From contig DAOUQK010000002.1 in assembly GCA_030625695.1 (NCBI GenBank), positions 1 through 44,094 of the forward strand: a DNA stretch of 44,094 nt, written 5' to 3'. The position numbers and the translations under genes are program-made. This DNA is from Paracoccaceae bacterium (GTDB lineage Bacteria > Pseudomonadota > Alphaproteobacteria > Rhodobacterales > Rhodobacteraceae). The stretch's first letter is position 1; each line of letters opens with the position of its first letter. A model generated the notes under the pieces. It saw only the letters and a program-made list of their open reading frames with translations, did not search any database and was not told the origin of the DNA. Positions 35,975 through 44,094 of the stretch are shown in pieces.

Positions 35975-36721
35975 TCACGACCCAAAGTGAAGTGCCAGAA
36001 ACTTCATCAATCTTGTCCAGCTATCCGCGTCAGCTTGGGCGTCATAGTTGGGAAACCCGAAGGCCGAAAACAGGTGCCCTTTGCCGGGGTAGGTATGTGC
36101 CGTCACTGTGCCGCCCGCCATATCGACATCGTCCACGAAGGCCGCTAATCCGCTGACGTTCACTTGGGTGTCAGCTTCGCCGTGGGCAACAAAGAACGGC
36201 GCGACGTCGTCAGGCATGATCCGGCCATTGGTGTCCGAAACACGCCCGGAAAAGATCACGTAGCCATCAACACCCAGATCATTGCCAAGTCCCGACCACG
36301 CCAACTCCATGGCCGTGATGGCCCCCATCGAATAGCCCATCACCAGAAGAGGGTCATCGCCCGCTTGTCGGGCCTCGGAAATTGCCGCCTTAAGGATATC
36401 ATGCATATGCGCCTGATCGCCAAGGTGCGCCTTAAGCGCGGTTTGTTTGGCCTCCATCGTCGTGGGGCGATGGCCGGTAGGGTAGAGATCGGCTGCAAAT
36501 GTAGTGAATCCGATATCGGCCAGCATCCGTGCTCTGTCCATTTCATAATCGCTCAGGCCATTCCAGGTGGGCAAGATCACAATCGTCCCGCGCGGGGCAT
36601 TGGCCTGGGCCAGGTAACCCTCATATTTCGTGCTTTCGACGGTATATTCGATTTGTTCGCCGGCCCAGGCCGAGCTTGCAGCCAGTGCGACAGCGCCACT
36701 TAGTTGGATTATCCTGGTCAT
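35975..36721 (-). CDS. Secreted dienelactone hydrolase family protein
   Basis: Signal peptide; LPTWNGLSDYEMDRARMLADIGFTTFAADLY, VMGYSMGAITAMELA, GKGHLFS. Confidence 0.85.
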   Translation of the reverse strand: MTRIIQLSGAVALAASSAWAGEQIEYTVESTKYEGYLAQANAPRGTIVILPTWNGLSDYEMDRARMLADIGFTTFAADLYPTGHRPTTMEAKQTALKAHLGDQAHMHDILKAAISEARQAGDDPLLVMGYSMGAITAMELAWSGLGNDLGVDGYVIFSGRVSDTNGRIMPDDVAPFFVAHGEADTQVNVSGLAAFVDDVDMAGGTVTAHTYPGKGHLFSAFGFPNYDAQADADSWTRLMKFLALHFGS

Positions 36722-36835
36722 GTGGTATCTCCTGAATTCATGTGATTGCCCCGGCGACGAAAGGTTTGCGTGACCGGCCTGTGCTGCTAGACTGTGTCAG
36801 ACTGGTTGCGAAAATCCCGAAAAACTGCCGAAGAA

Positions 36836-38461
36836 ATGACGAATTCCATGGCACAGCGAAAGATTGGTGAAGCACAGTTCGATCCCGCGTCGGGCGAGGT
36901 TTACTTCAGTGGGAAATCCATAAAACTTCGCCCGCAGACGACCCTGTTTCTAACTGTTCTGGTGGAAAGTGCGGGGTCTTTGGTTTCCAAGGCAGACCTG
37001 CTGGAACAAGTCTGGCCCGACACCCACGTTACCGAAGATAGCCTGGTTCAGTGTGTCTCGGAAATCCGCAAGGCGCTGGGCGGCATTGGTGGCGTGACAC
37101 TCACGACAATTCCCAAGCAAGGGTATCGCCTTGAGTTGCACGAACCCACTTCACTGGTCCGGGGGGCGAAAAACCGTCGCTTGCTGTTTGTTGCCGGGGT
37201 GGCGGCGGTCGCCCTGCTGGCATTGCTTGGCGGCGTATTCTGGGCCACAAGGCCCAGTCCAGAGGCCGATCAGTTAACAATTGCCGTACTGCCTTTTCAG
37301 AACATGAGCGGCGACCCGGCGCAGAGTTACTTTTCCGATGGGATTGCAGAGGATCTTATCATTGATCTTTCCAGTCTATCGGATATCCGCGTTATCTCGC
37401 GCGGAACCAGCTTTGCGCTCGATGCGTCAACGTCGAGCGTTCAGGAAATGGCAGTCATTCTGCGTGCAAATGTCATCGTCGAAGGCAGCGTGCGTCGCGT
37501 CAATAATAGCCTGCGCATATCTGTGGCTCTGGTGGATGGCCAGACCGGTGCCAACCTCTGGGCCAAGCGGTTCGAAGGCACGTCTGACGACCTTTTCACC
37601 TTTCAGGAAGAAACCGCCAGTGAACTGGTACGCACCCTGTCCGTGCGCCTGTCAGACTTGGGCCGTGCCCGCCTGGGTGTACGTGGAACCAAAAGCATTG
37701 AAGCGCATGATGCTTACCTGCAAGGTCGCGAACTTGAAAACCTCTACAGCAGGGACACCAACCTTGCCGCTGAAGCTGTTCTGAAAAAGGCAATCCGGGT
37801 TGATCCCGATTACGCCCTTCCTCATGCGCATCTGGCCCAAGTCTATAGTTTTCGCGTCGAGAACTATTGGTCCCGTGATCGGGAGAGAGACATTGCAGCC
37901 GCATTCTATTATGCCAATCGGGCGGTTGCGCTTGATCGCGATCTGCCGTTTGCCCATTTTTCACTTGGGCGCCTCTATACACGCAGTTTCGCGCCAGATG
38001 AGGCAAACGCAATTGACGCCTATAAAACTGCGATCCGGCTCGATCCCAACTATGACGACGCTTATGTTTTCCTTGGCAATATCCACATCTTCAATGGCCG
38101 GGCAGACAAGGCCTTACCGTTGATTGCCCAAGCATTTGAGCGTAACCCGCTGCCGCCATATTGGTATGACCTTGCCGAAGGCATGGCCCATTATTTCCTG
38201 GGCAACTATACAAAGGCCGAAACCCATCTTGTCCGCGCTCGCGATCGGAACCCGACCGCTCCTTACCCCTACCGCTTTCTGATCGCGACCTATGGCCGGT
38301 TGGGTGACAGAGACGAAGCCGATTGGATGGTAATGGAATATGAGGCTCTGGGGCGCATCGCCACGGTAGAAGCTCTTTTAAGCTCGGCTTCGATTCAGGA
38401 CCCGGGTTATCAGAGGGCTTTTGCGGAAGGCTTCCGTCAGGCTGGCGTTCCGGACAAGTGA
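36836..38461 (+). CDS. CadC-like winged-helix regulator with TM segment and TPR sensor region
   Basis: N-terminal Trans_reg_C-like wHTH, TM LLFVAGVAAVALLALLGGVFWA, LTIAVLPFQNMSGDPAQSYFSDGIAEDLI then TPRs; start codon uncertain (36794 also possible). Confidence 0.82.
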   Translation: MTNSMAQRKIGEAQFDPASGEVYFSGKSIKLRPQTTLFLTVLVESAGSLVSKADLLEQVWPDTHVTEDSLVQCVSEIRKALGGIGGVTLTTIPKQGYRLELHEPTSLVRGAKNRRLLFVAGVAAVALLALLGGVFWATRPSPEADQLTIAVLPFQNMSGDPAQSYFSDGIAEDLIIDLSSLSDIRVISRGTSFALDASTSSVQEMAVILRANVIVEGSVRRVNNSLRISVALVDGQTGANLWAKRFEGTSDDLFTFQEETASELVRTLSVRLSDLGRARLGVRGTKSIEAHDAYLQGRELENLYSRDTNLAAEAVLKKAIRVDPDYALPHAHLAQVYSFRVENYWSRDRERDIAAAFYYANRAVALDRDLPFAHFSLGRLYTRSFAPDEANAIDAYKTAIRLDPNYDDAYVFLGNIHIFNGRADKALPLIAQAFERNPLPPYWYDLAEGMAHYFLGNYTKAETHLVRARDRNPTAPYPYRFLIATYGRLGDRDEADWMVMEYEALGRIATVEALLSSASIQDPGYQRAFAEGFRQAGVPDK

Positions 38462-38671
38462 TGCCAAAGGCATTTCTGGTTTGCCGATGCCCTAATCGCA
38501 AACAAAACATAAAGTGGCGGAAGCTCAGGTTTGTGTCGCGACAATTGAAAAATCATTTGGACGCCCCAGCCAAAGGCAATCCCGCTTGGTGCGGTTGAGT
38601 TTTCCGTTCCCTTTAGGGGGTGCACAGCGTAGTCTCGGTAAAGACAATCACAAATATCCGGGGAGGATAGC

Positions 38672-39865
38672 ATGAAGAAACTGACAATGACCTGCGCCAC
38701 GGCGGCGCTTATCGCCGGTTCGCTGGCTACGGGCGCGCTGGCGGGCGAGATCAAGATCGGCGTTGTACTGGGCTTTACCGGCCCGGTGGAATCGATGATT
38801 CCAGCAATGGCAAGTGGTGCCGAACTGGCGATGAAAGAGGTGAGCGATTCCGGCGCGCTTCTGGATGGCAGCACGGTTACCCCCATTCGCGCCGATTCCA
38901 CCTGCGTTGATTCCAACGCTGCCGTTGCAGCCACCGAACGGCTAATTACATCCGACAAGGTCAAGGCAATCATCGGCGGCGATTGTTCCGGTGTGACCGG
39001 GGCGATGCTGGCCAATGTGGCCCTGCCCAACGGGATCGTCATGATCTCGCCTTCGGCCACCAGCCCGGGTCTTTCGGATGCCGAAGACAACGGCTTGTTC
39101 TTCCGCACGGCCCCGTCGGGTGCGCGCGAAGGCGTGGTCATGTCAGAAATCCTGTTGGAAGAGGGGACCAAATCGGTTGCCCTGACCTATACCAACAACG
39201 ACTATGGCAAAGGTCTGGCCGAGACGTTCCAGACATCTTACGAAGCACTTGGCGGCGAAGTGACCATTTCGGCGGCGCATGAAGACGGCAAGCCGGATTA
39301 TTCCGCCGAGATGGGCGCATTGAGTGCGGCTGGCGGCGATAAGCTGGTGATCGTGGGATACATTGATCAGGGTGGCTCGGGCATCATTCGCGCCGCACTG
39401 GACCTTGGCGCATTCGACAATTTCCACTTTCCTGCCGGCATGATGGGTGTGGCGCTAGAGGACAACTTCGGCACCGAAGTCGAAGGGTCGTCAGGTCAGC
39501 ATCCGGGCACGGACAGCCCAGGTGCTGCCAAATACCAGGCCCTGGTAGGCGATGCGTTTGATGCGTCATCGTCTTTTTCGGCTGAATCCTACGACGCGGC
39601 GGCCATTATGCTGCTGGCGATGCAGGCGGCAGGATCAGCTGAATCCGGCGATTTCAAAAGCGAGGTGATGAATGTCGCCAATGCACCGGGGATCGAGATT
39701 TTCCCGGGTGAGTTGGCCAAAGGTCTGAAGATCCTCGCTGATGGCGGCGAGGTCGATTATGTCGGCGCGTCTGCGGTGGAACTGATTGGTCCCGGTGAAT
39801 CGGCGGGCAACTATCGTCAGGTCATCATTGATGGCGGCAAAATGACAACGGTGAAATACCGCTGA
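38672..39865 (+). CDS. Branched-chain amino acid-type ABC transporter substrate-binding protein
   Basis: Signal peptide; EIKIGVVLGFTGPVESMIPAMASGAELAMKEV, Peripla_BP_6-type pattern. Confidence 0.9.
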   Translation: MKKLTMTCATAALIAGSLATGALAGEIKIGVVLGFTGPVESMIPAMASGAELAMKEVSDSGALLDGSTVTPIRADSTCVDSNAAVAATERLITSDKVKAIIGGDCSGVTGAMLANVALPNGIVMISPSATSPGLSDAEDNGLFFRTAPSGAREGVVMSEILLEEGTKSVALTYTNNDYGKGLAETFQTSYEALGGEVTISAAHEDGKPDYSAEMGALSAAGGDKLVIVGYIDQGGSGIIRAALDLGAFDNFHFPAGMMGVALEDNFGTEVEGSSGQHPGTDSPGAAKYQALVGDAFDASSSFSAESYDAAAIMLLAMQAAGSAESGDFKSEVMNVANAPGIEIFPGELAKGLKILADGGEVDYVGASAVELIGPGESAGNYRQVIIDGGKMTTVKYR

Positions 39866-39886
39866 CCTGAAAGTGCAATAGACGAC

Positions 39887-39943
39887 GCCCCGGGCTTGAC
39901 CCGGGGCCTCTTTCCTCGACGAGGTCCCGGGTCAAGCCCGGGA
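39887..39943. repeat. Inverted pair of CCCGGGCTTGACCCGGG palindromes (alphaproteobacterial intergenic repeat; possible terminator)
   Basis: GCCCCGGGCTTGACCCGGGGCCTC (39887-39910) and GAGGTCCCGGGTCAAGCCCGGGAC, near-perfect reverse complements. Confidence 0.8.
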
Positions 39944-40127
39944 CAGCGTTGCTTTCAAACACATCGCATCTTGCAGAAATGCGATGACTTTATCGATGCA
40001 CCTGTAAACACTCATGGTCTGTTATGCTGGGCAAAGTTGACTTTCGCCAACCTCACCACTTAGCATCTGAGGCCAACGTTCTAGACGCACTTTGCACTTT
40101 ATCAGGAGCATACAAGGAGGAATTTCG

Positions 40128-40919
40128 ATGTCATTTCAGCTCTCAGGCAGCGCTCCAGAAATCTATGAAAACACCATGGTGCCCCTGTGGTTTAGTCGCT
40201 GGGCAGTTGCTCTGACAGGGATCGTTTCGCTGAACGCAGGCGAAAGGGTTCTGGACGTCGCTTGCGGTACTGGCATTACTACGCGGATTGCCAAAGGGAA
40301 TGTCGGTGAAAACGGGCACGTAACAGGGCTGGATATTAATGCTGGTATGCTTGAGAGGGCCCGCGAACTGGCTTCGGTTATGGACATTAACTGGATGGAA
40401 AGTGACGTGGTGGCAACGGGTCTCCCATCGGATAGTTTCGATGCCATCATATCGCAACATGGTTTCCACTATTTTCCTGATCAACACGCTGCTTTAAAAG
40501 AATTTATCCGGGTTCTGGCACCTTCTGGTCGCATAGCCATGTCGATTTGGGACGGGCACAGCCCCTACACAAAAGCCCTCTGTTCTGCCGTCGAAAAATT
40601 CATCTCGCCTGAGGTTGCGAAAAAGCAGCGTAGCCAAAGAGAAACCCCATCATCGGTGACACTGATCGAGAGTGTGTCGAATGCCGGGTTTCAAAATGTT
40701 TCCGTCACCCGCCAAGAGTTGCAAATCAAAGTCCCGCTGGCTGCAGAATTCGTCCCGCTCCACCTTGGTTCAATGCCAATAGCGAACGCATTTCAATCCC
40801 TGCCTGACGATAAGAAAGAGGCACTTATCGCCGACGTCGCCCACGCGCTGAGAGGGAGCGTCGTAGGTGACAAAATCGTCTATCTTGATGCTGTGAATGT
40901 TGTCACTGGCGTAAAGTGA
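40128..40919 (+). CDS. Class I SAM-dependent methyltransferase
   Basis: GERVLDVACGTGITTRIA, DAIISQHGFHYFPD; SD AAGGAGG upstream of ATG 40128. Confidence 0.9.
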   Translation: MSFQLSGSAPEIYENTMVPLWFSRWAVALTGIVSLNAGERVLDVACGTGITTRIAKGNVGENGHVTGLDINAGMLERARELASVMDINWMESDVVATGLPSDSFDAIISQHGFHYFPDQHAALKEFIRVLAPSGRIAMSIWDGHSPYTKALCSAVEKFISPEVAKKQRSQRETPSSVTLIESVSNAGFQNVSVTRQELQIKVPLAAEFVPLHLGSMPIANAFQSLPDDKKEALIADVAHALRGSVVGDKIVYLDAVNVVTGVK

Positions 40920-41000
40920 GCTGATTATTGAGATCCGATAGGACTGATTTTCGGGTTACTTTGGGCTCAATGCGGACATCGGACGCTTTGGTTCTGCCAC

Positions 41001-42671
41001 CTAAACACTGCCCATCTTGCAGAAACACGATGACTTTACAGGTACATCGGTGCGGGCATTGGCCAGATCAAGCCTCTGCTTGACCATCCCCGCCTCATCC
41101 ACCCGGCCCAGCCGGGTCAGACAGTCGTGGTATCCATGCAGGCTCCAGACATTATCGGGATGCTGGCAGGCACGGGACAATGTGGCGTCCAAGCCCAGAT
41201 CAGCCCGATACACCGCTGCCGATTCCTCGACATGCCCCTGTTCCAGCAAAAGTGCAGCCAACGCGTGGCGGGTTGGCTGCATCCAGGCCCAAGGTTCGTC
41301 GTATGGCAAATTATCGTCCATCTCGACCGATTTACGCAGATGGGCAAAAGCGGCATCATAGTTAGCGCGGCGATACTCGATCTCGCCCAGCATCATTTCG
41401 CGCGCCACGGCCAGAATATCCAGACAGGTGTTGTTGAACACATACCGCGTATCGGGCACCCGCTTTACCGCCGCCTCAAACAACGCGGCCTCTTTCACGG
41501 CCGGGTCCACATGCCCCGATGCCGCCCAAGCGACCGCCTTGGCGTAATGCATCATCGCCGTGGTGACACAGAACAGGTCCAGGTTGTCGGGCAGGGGTTG
41601 GTCAATGATCTCCTGCCATTTTCCAAACCGGATATAGACGTGCTGCTTCATCGAAATGAAACCTTCCAGCCAGTCGGCCATCGGCGGCGAGGTTTGCAGC
41701 AAAAGTTCCTCAGGCAGGGTTGAAATCATCTCATTGCTGGTTTCGATGGCGTCCTTGTAACGCCCCAGAAACATCGCGCCGTAAATCTTGAAATGATAGT
41801 CATGGCAGCGATACGCCGAATAAAAATTCAACGGGCCTTCGCGCTCCAGAAATTTCCGATCCGCGACAATCGCCGCCTCATTCGACGTCACAACCCGTTC
41901 ATAATGCCCGCACAATACATCAATATGTGTCGGCATATGATTAAGATGACCCGCATCCGGCACTAACCCGCGCAGCGCATCGCCCGCCTTTAACGCCTTT
42001 TCAGGATGTGGTGACATCTCCATCAAATGGATATAGATATGCAGCAATCCGGGATGTTGCATCGCGCCGGGCTGCTCCAACGCGCATTCCAGCACTTCTA
42101 TCGCTTCAGCGGTATCAGCCCCTTCAGCAATCTCACCTGATTTCAAATCCCACAACGCCCAGGGCGTGCGGTTCATTATCGCCTCGCAGAACAACGTCGC
42201 CACATCCAGATCATCGGGAAACGCCTGATAAACCCCGCGCATGGCATCGGCAAAATCATCGTTCCAGGTGTTCATATCTTCTGCAGGCTCGCGCGTTGGA
42301 TACCGGGTTTCTAGCGCGCGGATCAACGCCGCCTCACCCTCATTTGCGTAGTCTATCCGCGCAACCGCGTTCTGCGTCGCCTCATAAGCCCGCGCAACCG
42401 AGGCCATGGCGTCGGCCTTGTCAAACGCCTCCCACGGTTTGTTGTAATTGCACCCCGAGGCATAGGCGATGCCCCAATAGGCAATTGCCAGATTGGGGTC
42501 AGCGGCCACAGCTTTCTGAAAACAGGCTACGGATTCATCATGATTATAGCCAAAACACCATAGCAACCCACGGTCGAACCATAGTTGCGCTGCTTCCACA
42601 TTAGTAGATACGACGCGCCGATAGGGGCCGAGATCATAATACTCGCTCACGTTGGAACCTCCGTCAAACAA
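41001..42671 (-). CDS. TPR-repeat protein
   Basis: 556 aa; AAQLWFDRGLLWCFGYNHDESVACFQKAVAADPNLAIAYWGIAYA and further TPR-like helices. Confidence 0.82.
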   Translation of the reverse strand: MFDGGSNVSEYYDLGPYRRVVSTNVEAAQLWFDRGLLWCFGYNHDESVACFQKAVAADPNLAIAYWGIAYASGCNYNKPWEAFDKADAMASVARAYEATQNAVARIDYANEGEAALIRALETRYPTREPAEDMNTWNDDFADAMRGVYQAFPDDLDVATLFCEAIMNRTPWALWDLKSGEIAEGADTAEAIEVLECALEQPGAMQHPGLLHIYIHLMEMSPHPEKALKAGDALRGLVPDAGHLNHMPTHIDVLCGHYERVVTSNEAAIVADRKFLEREGPLNFYSAYRCHDYHFKIYGAMFLGRYKDAIETSNEMISTLPEELLLQTSPPMADWLEGFISMKQHVYIRFGKWQEIIDQPLPDNLDLFCVTTAMMHYAKAVAWAASGHVDPAVKEAALFEAAVKRVPDTRYVFNNTCLDILAVAREMMLGEIEYRRANYDAAFAHLRKSVEMDDNLPYDEPWAWMQPTRHALAALLLEQGHVEESAAVYRADLGLDATLSRACQHPDNVWSLHGYHDCLTRLGRVDEAGMVKQRLDLANARTDVPVKSSCFCKMGSV

Positions 42672-42688
42672 TAGGGCGGCAGGTGCCG

Positions 42689-43117
42689 CTATTCGGGCAG
42701 CATATCGCCCGAGCCGCCCATTTCACTGGGGAAATCCTTGAACTTGGGCAGGCCGTCCTTCATCGGATGAACCGTTTCGCCATAGTTCACATGCAGGCCC
42801 GGCTCGTAACTGAAGGTCGGAATGGTGCCGGCACAAACATCAATCATGCCCATGGTCGGGTGAACGGCCATGATATTGCCGCCGCAGGTCTTGCAGAACT
42901 GGCGTTCACTGTTCGGGGTCTTGCTGAACATGCCGATATTGTCGGCCCCCCTGGTCACTTTTACCGCGTTAATCGGCCAGGCGGTCCAGGTATGCACCAA
43001 TGTCGAGGCCGCGGACCGGCAGGAATCGCAATGACAATATCCCATGCCCATTGGATCGCCTGAAACCTCAATCTCAACCGCGCCGCAGAAACATTTACCT
43101 TTGTGTGTATCGCCCAT
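42689..43117 (-). CDS. GFA (glutathione-dependent formaldehyde-activating)/CENP-V family protein
   Basis: GKCFCGAVEIEVSG, YCHCDSCRSAAST, FCKTCGGNI zinc-binding motifs. Confidence 0.92.
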   Translation of the reverse strand: MGDTHKGKCFCGAVEIEVSGDPMGMGYCHCDSCRSAASTLVHTWTAWPINAVKVTRGADNIGMFSKTPNSERQFCKTCGGNIMAVHPTMGMIDVCAGTIPTFSYEPGLHVNYGETVHPMKDGLPKFKDFPSEMGGSGDMLPE

Positions 43118-43225
43118 GTCTGTTCCCCCTGATAAGTTTGGTTGTCCTTCAGGGAAGCTTTCCACAGAAGTGAAATCTTATCAAATTATACCAGAACGCC
43201 CGGACACTGGCTCATGCAGCCATCC

Positions 43226-43307
43226 GTAGGGTGGGGTTCCACCCCACCGCCCCGCCCGGCCCCGTCCGGCAAAGTCCAAGGGATGATGGGTTGAAAACCC
43301 ATCCTAC
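43226..43307. repeat. GTAG REP/BIME-like pair: GTAG-GGTGGGGTTCCACCCCACC ... GATGGGTTGAAAACCCATC-CTAC
   Basis: Same layout (GTAG hairpin ... hairpin CTAC) as the other REP loci. Confidence 0.8.
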
Positions 43308-43382
43308 GCAACAATGACAGGCTGGTCTTTGGACGGGTTGGTATTATGTAAACGGCCCGGAGTCTGCGGGGCCTCTCATGTC

Positions 43383-44094
43383 TCAGGAATAAAGCCCGCC
43401 GGTTTTGGTTGCCAGAAATGCCTCAAGATCAATATCTTCCTGCTTCAGAAACCCGTGATTGAGCAAAACGCCACTGCGTACCATTTCAATCACCGCCACC
43501 ACCGACCCGGCCGTGGTCCAGGAAATCGCCGTCTGCTTGGCGCCCGCCACCTCAACCGGGCGGTAGCCCCGCACAAACTCATGCCGCTGCAAGCGCCCGT
43601 CAATCTCGCCCTCGGTCGAGACGTGGATATAGACGATATCATCGTCAACCGGGGGCTTGGCATTGACCAGAATGCGCCCGGCTTCTTCGCGGTTCTCGCG
43701 CATCAGCAATTCGTGGAAAAAGAAGTTCATCAACTTCATATGGCCAGGGTACCGCATGGTCTTATAGTCGATATTGTCGACCTTGCCGTGGTATGTCTCG
43801 CACATGGTGCCAAGACCGCCAGAGGTGGTAAATGCCTCCAAAGCCATCCCGTCAATCAGCAACGTCTCGTGCCATTCCATGGGTGACACCCACTTGCGCT
43901 CGCCGTCCTCTAGCACCTCGCAATCGTTCAGATACTCATTGACCACTCCCTCAGGCGACCAGTTGAAGGCGTACCCCAACAGGCCCGTAGGGTGCTGCGG
44001 CAACGCCCCCACCCGCATCCGCACCGAACGGCACGTATCGAACATGGCGATATGTGAGGCCCCGACAATACCGATAAACCCAGGTGCCAGCCCG
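43383..44094 (-). CDS. Saccharopine dehydrogenase-family protein, C-terminal part (N-terminus beyond window)
   Basis: Open reading continues upstream past 44045 (GLAPGFIGIVGASHIAMFDTCRSVRMRVGALPQHP...); EWHETLLIDGMALEAFTTSGGLGTMCETYHGKV. Confidence 0.75.
   Translation of the reverse strand, partial: GLAPGFIGIVGASHIAMFDTCRSVRMRVGALPQHPTGLLGYAFNWSPEGVVNEYLNDCEVLEDGERKWVSPMEWHETLLIDGMALEAFTTSGGLGTMCETYHGKVDNIDYKTMRYPGHMKLMNFFFHELLMRENREEAGRILVNAKPPVDDDIVYIHVSTEGEIDGRLQRHEFVRGYRPVEVAGAKQTAISWTTAGSVVAVIEMVRSGVLLNHGFLKQEDIDLEAFLATKTGGLYS

Noticed and set aside
43984-44000. CCGTAGGGTGCTGCGG as another GTAG REP
   Set aside because: GTAGGGTG head only; no pairing downstream arm, and it lies inside the saccharopine dehydrogenase-like CDS.
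1-44094. tRNA/rRNA genes
   Set aside because: No cloverleaf-like segments with conserved GTTCRANNC/CCA-adjacent features or rRNA sequence recognised by eye; tRNAscan-SE and Infernal would be decisive.

Overview
This looks like a chromosomal window from an alphaproteobacterium, probably Rhodobacteraceae/roseobacter-like judging from gene order and protein flavour. Most of it is housekeeping: TrkH fragment, ThDP enzyme, glyQ-(DUF)-gltS-glyS, PPDK-like protein, SleB-like hydrolase, folB-folP-glmM, mtnA-mtnK, an AroE-like enzyme, ABC substrate-binding protein, GFA enzyme and a saccharopine dehydrogenase-like fragment. The non-housekeeping content is as follows. (1) A complete ~2.95 kb mobile element at 13014-15959 has an IS1-like transposase, near-perfect 19-bp terminal inverted repeats and an exact 8-bp target duplication (CATTTTGC). 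It carries three passenger genes, including an HTH-ImmA/IrrE protein, and has a second, internal copy of the left end just upstream of the transposase. (2) A minus-strand run of nine closely spaced genes spans 34682->23610. It encodes an RND adaptor, an RND pump with an unusual H1-like tail, three secreted low-complexity proteins (one Asn/Gly/Trp repeat protein resembling sulfur-globule coat proteins), a DUF4412-like protein, a ParA/MinD ATPase, a TPR protein and a dynamin/EHD-like GTPase. This is a candidate undescribed envelope/granule system. (3) A family of GTAG-headed REP hairpins occurs, three of whose 5' GTAG heads supply the stop codon of the upstream gene and one of which lies inside a CDS. 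(4) Two long palindromic operator-like sites about 106 bp apart lie in front of a small orphan ORF. (5) A ~112 bp MITE-like palindrome precedes glyQ. All calls come from reading the sequence and the supplied ORF translations; no database search was run.
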